A stretch of 64,000 bases of DNA from Pseudonocardia sp. HH130629-09 (GTDB lineage: Bacteria; Actinomycetota; Actinomycetes; Mycobacteriales; Pseudonocardiaceae), in contig NZ_CP011868.1 in assembly GCF_001294645.1 (NCBI RefSeq), forward strand, positions 248,001 to 312,000, read 5' to 3'. Position numbers and translations under genes: made by a program. The notes under the pieces were generated by a model. It was not told where the DNA came from. It saw nothing but the letters and a program-made list of their open reading frames with translations, and did no database searches. Positions 10,999-20,666 of this stretch are shown one piece after another; the first letter of the stretch is position 1; each line of letters starts with the position of its first letter.

Positions 10999-11538
10999 AT
11001 GTCGCGCATCGGAAAGCTGCCCATCACCGTCCCGTCGGGCGTGGAGATCACCATCGACGGCCGCACGGTCACCGCGAAGGGCCCCAAGGGCACCCTCTCG
11101 CACACCGCTGTCGAGCCGATCACGATCGAGCGTGACGACGACGGCACGGTGCTGGTGAAGCGCCCGAACGAGGAGCGTGAGGTGCGGGCCTACCACGGCC
11201 TGACCCGCTCCCTCGTCAACAACATCGTGGTCGGCGTCAGCGCCGGCTACGAGAAGAAGCTGGACATCCACGGCGTGGGTTACCGCGTGCAGCTGAAGGG
11301 CAAGAACCTTGAGTTCGCCCTGGGCTACTCGCACCCGGTCGTCATCGAGCCGGCGGAGGGCATCACCTTCGCGGTCGAGTCGCCGACCCGGTTCTCGGTC
11401 TCCGGCATCGACAAGCAGCTGGTCGGCGAGACCGCTGCCAACATCCGGAAGCTGCGCCGCCCCGACCCGTACAAGGGCAAGGGTGTGCGGTACGCCGGCG
11501 AGCAGGTCCGCCGCAAGGTCGGAAAGACGGGTAAGTGA
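10999..11538 (+). CDS. rplF: 50S ribosomal protein L6 (uL6)
   Basis: L6 has two tandem similar domains and lies near the factor-binding site. The 179-residue protein starts [15 protein letters not shown] and carries the signature [14 protein letters not shown] near the end. GAGAGGGG lies just upstream. The stop overlaps the rplR ATG by one base. Confidence 0.97.
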   Translation: MSRIGKLPITVPSGVEITIDGRTVTAKGPKGTLSHTAVEPITIERDDDGTVLVKRPNEEREVRAYHGLTRSLVNNIVVGVSAGYEKKLDIHGVGYRVQLKGKNLEFALGYSHPVVIEPAEGITFAVESPTRFSVSGIDKQLVGETAANIRKLRRPDPYKGKGVRYAGEQVRRKVGKTGK

Positions 11539-11951
11539 TGGCCGAGACGAACGAGACGGTGTCGGGTGCCGCCCGCCGCCGGATGGCGTCCCAGGTGGCG
11601 CGCAAGCGCCGCGACTCGCGCATCCGCCGGCACGCCCGGCTCCGGAAGAAGATCTCCGGGACGCCGGTGCGTCCGCGGCTGGCGGTCAACCGCTCCTCGC
11701 GGCACATCACCGTCCAGCTGATCGACGACCTGGCGGGCCACACGCTGGCCTTCGCGTCCTCCCTGGACGCCGAGGTGCGTGGCGTCGAGGGCGACAAGAA
11801 GGCCAAGGCTGCCAAGGTCGGCGAGCTCATCGCCGCTCGGGCCAAGGATGCGGGCATCTCCGCGGTCGTGTTCGACCGCGGCGGGCTGGCCTACCACGGC
11901 CGGATCGCGGCCCTGGCCGACGCCGCCCGCGAGGGAGGCCTGGAGTTCTGA
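11538..11951 (+). CDS. rplR: 50S ribosomal protein L18 (uL18)
   Basis: L18 binds 5S rRNA together with L5. With ATG 11538 the protein has 137 residues; an adjacent in-frame GTG at 11535 is possible. The core begins at [26 protein letters not shown] and the end has the family's [26 protein letters not shown]. The stop overlaps the ATG of a 12-codon open frame lying before rpsE. Confidence 0.96.
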   Translation: MAETNETVSGAARRRMASQVARKRRDSRIRRHARLRKKISGTPVRPRLAVNRSSRHITVQLIDDLAGHTLAFASSLDAEVRGVEGDKKAKAAKVGELIAARAKDAGISAVVFDRGGLAYHGRIAALADAAREGGLEF

Positions 11952-11986
11952 TGAACCAGACCGAGAAGATCGAAGGGACTGTCTGA
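11951..11986 (+). CDS. Possible 11-codon coupling ORF between rplR and rpsE
   Basis: ATG 11951 overlaps the rplR stop by one base (TGATG) and opens an 11-residue frame ([11 protein letters not shown]), whose own stop overlaps the rpsE ATG by one base. The double TGATG arrangement could carry a terminating ribosome from rplR to rpsE, because rpsE alone would otherwise start 34 bases downstream. It may also be a fortuitous frame; the only evidence is the geometry. Confidence 0.3.
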   Translation: MNQTEKIEGTV

Positions 11987-12621
11987 TGCCGGGACGTACG
12001 CGGCGTGACGGCGGAGCCCCGGGTGGCAGCGGTGGGAACGACAACCGCAACAACCGGGACCGCCGGGACGGTGGCCGTGGCGGGGCGGCCCAGGACAAGA
12101 CCCCGTACATCGAGCGGCTGGTCACGATCAACCGCGTGGCCAAGGTCGTCAAGGGCGGCCGCCGGTTCAGCTTCACCGCGCTGATGATCGTCGGCGACGG
12201 TGACGGCCTGGTGGGCGTCGGCTACGGCAAGGCCAAGGAGGTGCCGGCCGCGATCGCCAAGGGCGTGGAGGAGGCGAAGAAGAACTTCTTCCGCGTCCCC
12301 CGCATCGGCGGCACGATCGTGCACCGTGTGCAGGGTGAGGCCGCCGCCGGCGTCGTCATGCTGCGCCCGGCCTCCCCGGGTACCGGTGTCATCGCCGGCG
12401 GCCCGGTCCGCGCGGTGCTGGAGTGCGCGGGGATCTCGGACATCCTGTCCAAGTCCCTCGGCTCCGACAACGCCATCAACATCGTGCACGCCACGGTGGC
12501 GGCGCTTCAGTCGGTGCAGCGTCCGGAGGAGGTCGCGGCCCGCCGCGGTCTGCCGCTGGAGGACGTCGCCCCGGCGAGCATGATGCGCCAGCGCGCCGAG
12601 GCCGACGCGGCGAAGGTGTGA
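11986..12621 (+). CDS. rpsE: 30S ribosomal protein S5 (uS5)
   Basis: S5 contributes to the mRNA entry channel and decoding fidelity. ATG 11986 gives 211 residues with a Gly/Asn/Arg-rich N-terminal extension of about 35 residues before the family core ([23 protein letters not shown]), a known actinobacterial trait. [13 protein letters not shown] and the GTGVIAGG loop are intact. The frame is open further upstream inside rplR, but the length and start sequence favour 11986. rpmD follows 5 bases later. Confidence 0.96.
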   Translation: MPGRTRRDGGAPGGSGGNDNRNNRDRRDGGRGGAAQDKTPYIERLVTINRVAKVVKGGRRFSFTALMIVGDGDGLVGVGYGKAKEVPAAIAKGVEEAKKNFFRVPRIGGTIVHRVQGEAAAGVVMLRPASPGTGVIAGGPVRAVLECAGISDILSKSLGSDNAINIVHATVAALQSVQRPEEVAARRGLPLEDVAPASMMRQRAEADAAKV

Positions 12622-12626
12622 GCGAC

Positions 12627-12812
12627 ATGGCCACGTGGAAGATCACCCAGGTGAAGAGCCGGATCGGGACCAAACAGAACCAGCGCGACACGCTGCGTTC
12701 GCTCGGTCTGCGCAAGATCCGGCAGTCGGTGGTGCGTGAGGCGGACCCGCAGACCCGCGGTTACGTCCACACCGTGCGCCACCTCGTGACGGTGGAGGAG
12801 GTGCAGCCGTGA
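12627..12812 (+). CDS. rpmD: 50S ribosomal protein L30 (uL30)
   Basis: L30 is a small non-essential-core protein of the large subunit. The 61-residue product ([14 protein letters not shown] onward) has the conserved [14 protein letters not shown] segment. Its stop overlaps the rplO GTG by four bases (GTGA). Confidence 0.96.
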   Translation: MATWKITQVKSRIGTKQNQRDTLRSLGLRKIRQSVVREADPQTRGYVHTVRHLVTVEEVQP

Positions 12813-13270
12813 GCGAGAACGAGAACTCCGTGATCAAGCTGCACGACCTGCGGCCGGCCCCGGGCTCGAAGAAGGCGCGGACCCGTGTGGGTCGCGGTGA
12901 GGGCTCCAAGGGCAAGACCGCCGGTCGCGGTACCAAGGGCACCAAGGCCCGCAAGACGGTGTCCCCGCGCTTCGAGGGCGGGCAGATGCCGCTGCACATG
13001 CGGCTCCCGAAGCTCAAGGGCTTCAAGAACCGCTTCAAGGTCGAGTACCAGGTCGTGAACGTCGGCGAGCTGGCCGTCCTGTTCCCGCAGGGTGGCGAGA
13101 TCGGCCCGGCCGAGCTGGTCGAGGCGGGCGCGGTGCGCAAGAACCAGCTCGTGAAGGTCCTCGGCGAGGGCGAGCTCTCGGGCGTCGCCCTGACCGTGAA
13201 GGCCCACAAGTTCTCCGCGTCCGCGCGCGAGAAGATCTCGGCGGCGGGCGGCTCCGTCTCCGAGCTGTAG
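12809..13270 (+). CDS. rplO: 50S ribosomal protein L15 (uL15)
   Basis: L15 is a late-assembly protein deep in the large subunit. The 153-residue protein has the family's [20 protein letters not shown] basic region and ends with the [15 protein letters not shown]-like tail. The GTG start overlaps rpmD. A strong hairpin and a new promoter candidate separate it from secY. Confidence 0.97.
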   Translation: MSENENSVIKLHDLRPAPGSKKARTRVGRGEGSKGKTAGRGTKGTKARKTVSPRFEGGQMPLHMRLPKLKGFKNRFKVEYQVVNVGELAVLFPQGGEIGPAELVEAGAVRKNQLVKVLGEGELSGVALTVKAHKFSASAREKISAAGGSVSEL

Positions 13271-13304
13271 AACCCACCGCACGTCCCCCGGCGCCGTCCG
13301 TGGT

Positions 13305-13331
13305 GCCGGGTCCACCCCAGGTGGACCCGGC
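13305..13331 (+). terminator. Hairpin after rplO
   Basis: GCCGGGTCCAC at 13305-13315 pairs perfectly with GTGGACCCGGC at 13321-13331 around a five-base loop. There is no T tract. It starts 35 bases after the rplO stop and probably ends or attenuates the ribosomal transcript before secY. Confidence 0.65.
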
Positions 13332-13366
13332 CCGTGGGCGGCGCCGAGGCGTTTCCGGGCCGCTGT

Positions 13367-13372
13367 TACAGT
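13367..13372 (+). promoter_or_regulatory. Candidate -10 box for secY-adk-map
   Basis: TACAGT, preceded by TGT, matches the actinobacterial TANNNT -10 pattern and lies between the rplO hairpin and secY, about 180 bases before the secY start. No clear -35 is visible. The rest of the 280-base gap shows no gene. Confidence 0.4.
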
Positions 13373-13550
13373 CACGTCCGGACCGAGTGTCCACCGATTA
13401 CCTGGCGCGCCTCGAGGCGCGCAGCCCCCGCCGGTACACACCGGCCCGGGTGTCCCGCGAGGCGCGGAACGCGCGTCGACCAACCCGGCCGACCCCTCAG
13501 GGGCCGGCGCAGGCGGTGTCGGGCCGCCGACGTCGTAGGAGGATCACCGA

Positions 13551-14861
<1,311 letters not shown>

Positions 14862-14990
14862 GCTCGCCGCAACGTGGCCGAGCGGGAACCCCGGTGCGGG
14901 GCCCCGGCCCCGATTGTGGTGCCTTGGGCATCGTGTGCCGGCGAGGACGCCGGCGCCATGGACGACAAGACTTCAGGAGGTCGGGTTCTC

Positions 14991-15548
14991 GTGCGACTCG
15001 TTCTGGTGGGACCGCCCGGTGCCGGCAAGGGGACCCAGGCTGAGCAGATGGCCAAGCGGCTCGACGTCCCGCACATCTCGACCGGGGACCTGTTCCGGGC
15101 GAACCTGCGGGACGAGACCGAGCTCGGTCGTGAGGCGAAGCGCTACATGGACGCCGGGGACCTGGTCCCCGACGAGGTGACCGTCGGGATGGTGCGCGAC
15201 CGGCTCGGCGACGCCGACACCGCGAACGGCTTCATCCTCGACGGCTTCCCGCGCAACGTGGCGCAGGCGGACTCCCTGAAGAAGATCCTGTCCGAGAAGG
15301 GGCTGGAGCTCGACGCCGTCGTCCAGTTCGACGTCGACGACGAGGTCGTGGTCCAGCGGCTGCTCGGCCGCGGCCGCAGCGACGACAACGAGGACACCAT
15401 CCGCAACCGGCAGCGGGTCTACCGCGAGGAGACCGCTCCGCTGCTGGACCACTACCGTGACCGGCTGGTCACGATCGACGCCGTCGGCGAGATCGACGAG
15501 ATCACCGACCGGGTCTTCTCGGCGCTGCAGAACCGCAACGACGGCTGA
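14991..15548 (+). CDS. adk: Adenylate kinase
   Basis: Interconverts ATP + AMP and 2 ADP. The P-loop GPPGAGKGTQ is at residues 7-16; DGFPRN and the GRGRSDDNEDTIRNRQ region (short LID) are visible. GTG 14991 gives 185 residues, matching the short-LID actinobacterial enzymes, and has AGGAGG at 14975-14980, 10 bases upstream. An in-frame ATG at 14958 and earlier codons are less well placed. It sits between secY and map, the standard order. Confidence 0.96.
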   Translation: MRLVLVGPPGAGKGTQAEQMAKRLDVPHISTGDLFRANLRDETELGREAKRYMDAGDLVPDEVTVGMVRDRLGDADTANGFILDGFPRNVAQADSLKKILSEKGLELDAVVQFDVDDEVVVQRLLGRGRSDDNEDTIRNRQRVYREETAPLLDHYRDRLVTIDAVGEIDEITDRVFSALQNRNDG

Positions 15549-15602
15549 GGACCCGGAGGGGTGCCGGAACCGGCACCACGACGGGAACCGAGGGAAGAGC
15601 AC

Positions 15603-16448
15603 ATGAACGGTCGCGGCGGCATCCGCGGGGCGATCGCCCGTTACCGGGGTCGGGACATCGAGCTCAAGACCCACGGGCAGCTCGAGGCGATGCGGGTGGC
15701 GGGCGCGCTGGTCGCGGCCACGCTGGCCGCGGTCACCGAGCACGCGAAGCCCGGGGTGAGCACGGCGGAGCTCGACGCGCTGGCCGAACAGACGATCCGC
15801 GACGGCAACGGCGTCCCCTCGTTCCTCGGCTACCACGGCTTCCCGGCGAGCATCTGCGCCTCGGTGAACGAGCAGATCGTCCACGGGATCCCGTCGCCGG
15901 GGCAGGTGCTCGCCGACGGAGACCTCATCTCGGTGGACTGCGGCGCGATCGTCGACGGCTGGCACGGCGACTCCGCCGTGACCATCGCCGTCGGCGACGT
16001 CGCACCCGCCGACCTGGCGCTGTCGGCCGCCTGCCGCGGCGCCATGGACGCCGGCATCCTCGCCGTCCGCGACGGGGCCCGACTGACCGACGTCTCCTAC
16101 GCCATCCAGGAGGCGTGCCGGGCCGCCGCCGCGGCCGACCGCGCCGACTACGGGATCGTCGCCGAGTACGGCGGCCACGGCATCGGGACCTCGATGCACA
16201 TGGACCCGTTCCTGCCCAACCACGGCGAGCCGGGCAAGGGCCCGCGGCTGCGCCCCGGCATGGCCCTGGCCGTCGAGCCGATGCTCGTCGCGGGGGACCC
16301 GGACACCCTGGAGCTGGAGGACGGCTGGACGGTCGTCACCGCGGCCGGCGGCCGCGCCGTGCACTGGGAGCACACCGTCGCCGTCACCGAGGACGGGCCG
16401 TGGCTGCTGACCGCGCCCGCCGGCGCACCGGACCGCCCCGGCGCCTGA
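15603..16448 (+). CDS. map: Methionine aminopeptidase, type I
   Basis: Removes the initiator Met from nascent proteins. ATG 15603 gives 281 residues and has GAGGGAAGAG upstream; a GTG 42 bases earlier is possible. Metal ligands are recognisable: Asp in SVDCGA, Asp in WHGDSA, His in GHGIG, Glu in AVEPM and Glu in HWEHTV; the substrate His is in GYHGFP. It lies 54 bases after adk and likely shares its transcript. Confidence 0.95.
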   Translation: MNGRGGIRGAIARYRGRDIELKTHGQLEAMRVAGALVAATLAAVTEHAKPGVSTAELDALAEQTIRDGNGVPSFLGYHGFPASICASVNEQIVHGIPSPGQVLADGDLISVDCGAIVDGWHGDSAVTIAVGDVAPADLALSAACRGAMDAGILAVRDGARLTDVSYAIQEACRAAAAADRADYGIVAEYGGHGIGTSMHMDPFLPNHGEPGKGPRLRPGMALAVEPMLVAGDPDTLELEDGWTVVTAAGGRAVHWEHTVAVTEDGPWLLTAPAGAPDRPGA

Positions 16449-16580
16449 GCGCCGTCCCACCGGTGTCCGACGCGCTCCGCGCGGGTACTGGTCCATGACC
16501 GGGCCGGTCCGTTACCGTCGGCGGCCCGGACGTCTACCACGCCGGTCACCCCCGCCTGCGCCGGCCTCGCACGGCCTCCG

Positions 16581-16586
16581 TACACT
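16581..16586 (+). promoter_or_regulatory. Candidate -10 box for infA-rpmJ
   Basis: TACACT fits the TANNNT consensus and lies 148 bases before infA in the 286-base map-infA gap, which holds no gene. No convincing -35 accompanies it. Confidence 0.35.
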
Positions 16587-16734
16587 GGACCTTCGGCGCG
16601 TCGTGTGACGTCCGCTCCGTGTGCTCCGTGTACCCCACAGTGTTCCCGGTCCGGCTCCGTCCTCGTGCGCCGAACCGGTCGTCGGCACCGCTGTCGATCG
16701 GGGCAACCGACACCTGTCACGGATAGCGGAGGAC

Positions 16735-16956
16735 ATGGCCAAGAAGGACGGGGCGATCGAGGTCGAGGGCCGGGTCGTCGAACCCCTGCCGAACGCGATG
16801 TTCCGGGTGGAGCTGGAGAACGGCCACCGGGTGCTCGCACACATCAGCGGGAAGATGCGCCAGCACTACATCCGGATCCTTCCGGAGGACCGGGTGGTCG
16901 TCGAGCTGTCGCCCTACGACCTGAGCCGCGGCCGCATCGTCTACCGCTACAAGTGA
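16735..16956 (+). CDS. infA: Translation initiation factor IF-1
   Basis: IF-1 binds the ribosomal A site during initiation. The 73-residue OB-fold protein ([20 protein letters not shown] onward) is full length and ends [16 protein letters not shown] lies just upstream of ATG 16735. rpmJ follows after 61 bases. Confidence 0.97.
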   Translation: MAKKDGAIEVEGRVVEPLPNAMFRVELENGHRVLAHISGKMRQHYIRILPEDRVVVELSPYDLSRGRIVYRYK

Positions 16957-17017
16957 CGACCAGCTCCACCACGGTCGGTCGCGAGACCCACAGGAACGAC
17001 ACACAGAGGCAGACGAC

Positions 17018-17131
17018 GTGAAGGTCAAGCCGAGCGTCAAGAAGATCTGCGACAAGTGCCAGGTGATCCGCCGTCACGGCCGGATCATCGTGATCTGCTC
17101 GAACCTGCGCCACAAGCAGCGCCAGGGCTGA
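17018..17131 (+). CDS. rpmJ: 50S ribosomal protein L36 (bL36)
   Basis: A 37-residue protein read from GTG 17018: it begins [14 protein letters not shown] and ends NLRHKQRQG. Cys 11, Cys 14, Cys 27 and a His near residue 32 form the zinc-binding site of the zinc-type L36. It lies in its standard place between infA and rpsM. The GTG start is fixed by homology. Confidence 0.95.
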   Translation: MKVKPSVKKICDKCQVIRRHGRIIVICSNLRHKQRQG

Positions 17132-17176
17132 GCAGAGCGGTACCGGTCGCGATCCTCTGATCGCGCAGCAGAAGCC

Positions 17177-17271
17177 CCCGATGCACCTGCCGGGCCACAC
17201 GGGCCCGGTAGCACCCCCGGAACCAGGCCGGGGCCCGTTCAGCTCAGCGGCGGAACGGGACGGGCATCGGG
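17177..17271 (+). promoter_or_regulatory. Four-helix RNA leader before rpsM
   Basis: An outer 8-bp stem (17177-17184 with 17264-17271) encloses three consecutive hairpins: 17190-17196/17202-17208 (7 bp), 17215-17220/17228-17233 (6 bp, 7-base loop) and 17234-17240/17253-17259 (7 bp, 12-base loop). All stems are perfect. The element ends 35 bases before the rpsM ATG. In E. coli, S4 controls the alpha operon through a structured rpsM leader; this could be a functional analogue, but no sequence homology is claimed. Confidence 0.5.
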
Positions 17272-17306
17272 AAGACCTGGGACGACAAACAAGGAGACAA
17301 CGCCGC

Positions 17307-17687
17307 ATGGCACGTGTTGCCGGCGTCGACCTCCCCCGCGAAAAGCGGTTGGAGATCGCGCTCACCTACATCTTCGGGGTCGGACGGACCCGGTCCAAGG
17401 AGATCCTCGAGGCCACGGCGCTGAGCCCCGACCTCCGGTCGAAGGACCTGACCGACGAGGACGTCAGCAAGCTCCGCGAGTACATCGAGGCGAACCTGCA
17501 GGTCGAGGGTGACCTGCGCCGTGAGATCCAGGCGGACATCCGCCGGAAGATCGAGATCGGTTCGTACCAGGGCATCCGTCACCGTCGCGGCCTTCCGGTC
17601 CGCGGCCAGCGCACGAAGACCAACGCGCGCGGCCGCAAGGGCCCGAAGAAGACCGTCGCCGGTAAGAAGAAGGCAGGTAAGAAGTAA
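17307..17687 (+). CDS. rpsM: 30S ribosomal protein S13 (uS13)
   Basis: S13 contacts P-site tRNA and L5. ATG 17307, preceded by AAGGAGA, gives 126 residues starting [19 protein letters not shown], with the signature [15 protein letters not shown] and a Lys-rich tail. The TAA stop overlaps the rpsK ATG by one base. Confidence 0.97.
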   Translation: MARVAGVDLPREKRLEIALTYIFGVGRTRSKEILEATALSPDLRSKDLTDEDVSKLREYIEANLQVEGDLRREIQADIRRKIEIGSYQGIRHRRGLPVRGQRTKTNARGRKGPKKTVAGKKKAGKK

Positions 17688-18094
17688 TGCCGCCCCGCGC
17701 ACGTCAGGGTGCCGGACCCAAGAAGGTCCGCCGTCGCGAGAAGAAGAACGTCGCGCACGGTCACGCCCACATCAAGTCCACGTTCAACAACACGATCGTG
17801 TCGATCACCGACCCGACCGGTGCCGTCATCGCCTGGGCCTCGTCCGGGCACGTCGGCCTCAAGGGGTCGCGCAAGTCGACGCCGTTCGCCGCGCAGCTGG
17901 CCGCCGAGAACGCCGCCCGCAAGGCGATGGACCACGGCATGAAGAAGTGCGACGTCTTCGTCAAGGGCCCGGGCTCGGGTCGTGAGACGGCGATCCGCTC
18001 GCTGCAGGCAGCCGGCCTCGAGGTCGGCACCATTTCCGACGTGACCCCGCAGCCGCACAACGGCTGCCGCCCGCCCAAGCGGCGCCGGGTCTAG
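17687..18094 (+). CDS. rpsK: 30S ribosomal protein S11 (uS11)
   Basis: S11 forms part of the platform near the Shine-Dalgarno cleft. The 135-residue protein has [15 protein letters not shown] and ends [13 protein letters not shown], the family signature. It overlaps rpsM by one base; rpsD follows after 17 bases. Confidence 0.97.
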   Translation: MPPRARQGAGPKKVRRREKKNVAHGHAHIKSTFNNTIVSITDPTGAVIAWASSGHVGLKGSRKSTPFAAQLAAENAARKAMDHGMKKCDVFVKGPGSGRETAIRSLQAAGLEVGTISDVTPQPHNGCRPPKRRRV

Positions 18095-18111
18095 GGGAAG
18101 GGAGAACCACC

Positions 18112-18717
18112 ATGGCTCGTTACACCGGCCCCATGACCCGCAAGTCCCGCCGACTGAAGACCGACCTCGTCGGCGGCGACCAGGCGTTCGAGCGTCGTCC
18201 TTACCCGCCCGGCCAGCACGGCCGGATCCGGATCAAGGAGACCGAGTACCTCCTGCAGCTGCAGGAGAAGCAGAAGGCCCGCTTCGGCTACGGCCTGCAG
18301 GAGAAGCAGCTCCGCGCCTACTACGAGGAGGCGCACCGCCGGGAGGGCAAGACCGGCGACGAGCTGCTGCAGATCCTCGAGTCGCGCCTCGACAACGTCG
18401 TGTACCGCGCGGGCCTCGCCCGCACCCGGCGGATGGCCCGCCAGCTGGTGAACCACGGCCACTTCCTGGTCAACGGGAAGAAGGTCGACATCCCCAGCTA
18501 CCGGGTGTCGCGCTACGACATCATCGACGTCAAGGACAAGTCGCGGAACACCGACCCGTTCGTCATCGCCAAGGAGACCCAGGGCGACCGCCCGGTCCCG
18601 GCGTGGCTGCAGGTCGTCCCGTCGACCTTGCGGATCCTCGTCCACCAGCTGCCCGAGCGCGCTCAGATCGACACCCAGGTCACCGAGCAGCTCATCGTCG
18701 AGTTCTACTCGAAGTAG
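18112..18717 (+). CDS. rpsD: 30S ribosomal protein S4 (uS4), Cys-free form
   Basis: S4 nucleates 16S assembly and, in E. coli, represses the alpha operon. The 201-residue protein begins MARYTGPMTRKSRRLKTD and has an S4 RNA-binding domain around residues 91-155 (RLDNVVYRAGLARTRRMARQLVNHGH). The N-terminal zinc Cys cluster of many S4 proteins is absent, as is usual in actinobacteria. GGGAAGGGAGAA precedes the ATG. Confidence 0.97.
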   Translation: MARYTGPMTRKSRRLKTDLVGGDQAFERRPYPPGQHGRIRIKETEYLLQLQEKQKARFGYGLQEKQLRAYYEEAHRREGKTGDELLQILESRLDNVVYRAGLARTRRMARQLVNHGHFLVNGKKVDIPSYRVSRYDIIDVKDKSRNTDPFVIAKETQGDRPVPAWLQVVPSTLRILVHQLPERAQIDTQVTEQLIVEFYSK

Positions 18718-18726
18718 CTTCACCCG

Positions 18727-18753
18727 CCGCCGCCCCGCAGGGAGGGGCGGCGG
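18727..18753 (+). terminator. Hairpin between rpsD and rpoA
   Basis: A perfect 10-bp GC stem (18727-18736 with 18744-18753) with a seven-base loop follows the rpsD stop by 10 bases and is followed by TT. It probably attenuates transcription into rpoA, balancing RNA polymerase against ribosomal protein output. Confidence 0.5.
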
Positions 18754-18759
18754 TTCCCG

Positions 18760-18787
18760 CTGCGACATCAAATAGCGGTTGTCGCAG
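18760..18787 (+). promoter_or_regulatory. Dyad upstream of rpoA
   Basis: CTGCGACA at 18760-18767 is mirrored by TGTCGCAG at 18780-18787 across 12 AT-richer bases. It sits 21 bases before the rpoA ATG and overlaps no gene. It may be an operator or RNA hairpin. Confidence 0.3.
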
Positions 18788-18808
18788 GTGCGAAGGAGGC
18801 ACACACCC

Positions 18809-19861
18809 ATGCTGATCTCTCAGCGACCCTCACTCTCCGAGGACGTCGTCACCGAGACCCGGTCGCGGTTCGTCATCGAGCCGCTGGAGCCGGGCTTCGG
18901 CTACACCCTCGGGAACTCCCTGCGCCGGACGCTGCTGTCGTCGATCCCCGGCGCCGCCGTCACGTCCATCCGGATCGACGGCGTCCTGCACGAGTTCACC
19001 ACCGTGCCGGGGGTCAAGGAGGACGTCACCGACATCATCCTCAACCTCAAGGAGCTCGTCGTGAGCTCCGAGGAGGACGAGCCGGTGACGATGTACCTGC
19101 GAAAGCAGGGCCCGGGTGCGGTCACCGCGGGGGACATCGTCCCGCCCGCCGGTGTCACCGTGCACAACCCGGACCTGCACATCGCCTCGCTCAACGACAA
19201 GGGCCGGCTCGAGGTCGAGCTCGTCGTCGAGCGCGGCCGCGGGTACGTCCCGGCGATGCAGAACAAGGCGACCGGTGCCGAGATCGGCCGGATCCCGGTC
19301 GACTCGATCTACTCGCCGGTGCTGAAGGTGACCTACAAGGTCGAGGCCACGCGAGTCGAGCAGCGCACCGACTTCGACAAGCTCATCCTCGACGTCGAGT
19401 CGAAGCCGTCCATCACCCCGCGGGACGCGCTGGCCTCGTCCGGCAAGACCCTGGTCGAGCTGTTCGGCCTGGCCCGCGAGCTGAACGTGGACGCCGAGGG
19501 CATCGAGATCGGTCCCTCCCCGCAGGAGGCGGACACCATCGCGGCGTTCGCGATGCCGATCGAGGAGCTGGACCTCACGGTCCGGTCCTACAACTGCCTC
19601 AAGCGCGAGGGCATCCACACGGTCGGCGAGCTCGTCGGCCGCAGTGAGGCGGACCTGCTCGACATCCGCAACTTCGGCGCCAAGTCGATCGACGAGGTCA
19701 AGATGAAGCTCGTCGGTCTCGGCCTGGCCCTCAAGGACAGCCCGCCCGGGTTCGACCCGTCGGCGGCGGCGAGCGACTACGGCGTCGACGGTGGGAGCGG
19801 GTTCGACCCGGACACCTTCGGTGACGACGGTCAGGACTACGCAGAAACGGAGCAGTTGTAG
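18809..19861 (+). CDS. rpoA: RNA polymerase subunit alpha
   Basis: The alpha dimer scaffolds RNA polymerase and its C-terminal domain binds UP elements and activators. ATG 18809, with GAAGGAGG at 18791-18798, gives 350 residues starting [16 protein letters not shown]. The NTD has [15 protein letters not shown]; the CTD (about residues 255-325) has [14 protein letters not shown] and the [12 protein letters not shown] region. The acidic C-terminal tail is typical of actinobacteria. rplQ starts 2 bases after the stop. Confidence 0.98.
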   Translation: MLISQRPSLSEDVVTETRSRFVIEPLEPGFGYTLGNSLRRTLLSSIPGAAVTSIRIDGVLHEFTTVPGVKEDVTDIILNLKELVVSSEEDEPVTMYLRKQGPGAVTAGDIVPPAGVTVHNPDLHIASLNDKGRLEVELVVERGRGYVPAMQNKATGAEIGRIPVDSIYSPVLKVTYKVEATRVEQRTDFDKLILDVESKPSITPRDALASSGKTLVELFGLARELNVDAEGIEIGPSPQEADTIAAFAMPIEELDLTVRSYNCLKREGIHTVGELVGRSEADLLDIRNFGAKSIDEVKMKLVGLGLALKDSPPGFDPSAAASDYGVDGGSGFDPDTFGDDGQDYAETEQL

Positions 19862-19863
19862 CC

Positions 19864-20586
19864 ATGCCCCAGCCCACCAAGGGTACCCGCCTCGGCGGGT
19901 CGCCCGCGCACCAGCGGCTGATCCTGGCCAACCTGGCGACCTCGCTGTTCGAACACGGCCGGATCACCACCACCGAGGCCAAGGCCCGGCGGTTGCGTCC
20001 GTACGCGGAGCGGCTGATCACCAAGGCCAAGGCCGGCGACCTGCACAACGGGCGCGAGATCATGAAGGTGATCCGCGACAAGTCGGTCGTGCACCGCCTC
20101 GTCACCGAGATCGGCCCGTTCTTTGCGGACCGCAACGGTGGCTACACCCGGATCACCAAGACGATGCCGCGCAAGGGCGACAACGCCCCGATGGCGGTCA
20201 TCGAGCTGGTCCAGCAGAAGACGGTCACCGACGAGGCCAACCGTGCCCGTCGCGCGGCCGCCTCGCAGGAAGCCCCGGCTGCGGTCGAGGTGACCGAGGA
20301 GAAGATCGAGCAGGCGCAGGCCGACTCGACCGCGGCCGCCGAGGAGCTGAAGGCGTCCGAGACGTCCGAGGCGCCCTACGGCGAGGGCTCGCACGCCCCG
20401 CTGGAGGACCTGGCCGAGGCCCCCGAGGGCTTCGAGATCAAGGGCAACGAGGACTCGAAGCTCTACCACGTCCCCGGCTCGGCGTTCTACGACCGCACCG
20501 TGGCCGAGGTCTGGTTCGCCACCGAGGAGGCCGCCGAGGCGGCCGGCTTCGCGAAGCCGGCGTCCCAGCAGGGTTCCGACTCCTGA
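19864..20586 (+). CDS. rplQ: 50S ribosomal protein L17 (bL17) with C-terminal extension domain
   Basis: Residues 1-120 are ordinary L17 ([26 protein letters not shown]). At 240 residues the protein is twice the E. coli length. After an Ala/Glu-rich linker (about 125-185), residues 191-232 contain [19 protein letters not shown] and EVWF...EEAAEAAGF, a pattern I recognise from the small actinobacterial domain annotated as the 'sunset' domain, which also occurs in unrelated proteins. Its function is unknown to me. A terminator follows at once. Confidence 0.95.
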   Translation: MPQPTKGTRLGGSPAHQRLILANLATSLFEHGRITTTEAKARRLRPYAERLITKAKAGDLHNGREIMKVIRDKSVVHRLVTEIGPFFADRNGGYTRITKTMPRKGDNAPMAVIELVQQKTVTDEANRARRAAASQEAPAAVEVTEEKIEQAQADSTAAAEELKASETSEAPYGEGSHAPLEDLAEAPEGFEIKGNEDSKLYHVPGSAFYDRTVAEVWFATEEAAEAAGFAKPASQQGSDS

Positions 20587-20601
20587 TCGGTCCGCACCAC
20601 T

Positions 20602-20638
20602 CCGATGAGCCCGCCGTCACCGACGGCGGGCTCATCGG
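20602..20638 (+). terminator. Terminator of the ribosomal gene run after rplQ
   Basis: CCGATGAGCCCGCCGTC at 20602-20618 pairs perfectly over 17 bp with 20622-20638 around an ACC loop, followed by CGTTT. This is the strongest intrinsic-terminator candidate in the window, 15 bases after the rplQ stop. Confidence 0.85.
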
Positions 20639-20666
20639 CGTTTCCGGTGGTCCGGGTCCGGGCACC

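Noticed and set aside
17177-17271. tRNA gene suggested by the cloverleaf-like fold
   Set aside because: Arm lengths and loops do not fit a tRNA, T-loop consensus GTTCRA and a CCA-ready acceptor are absent.
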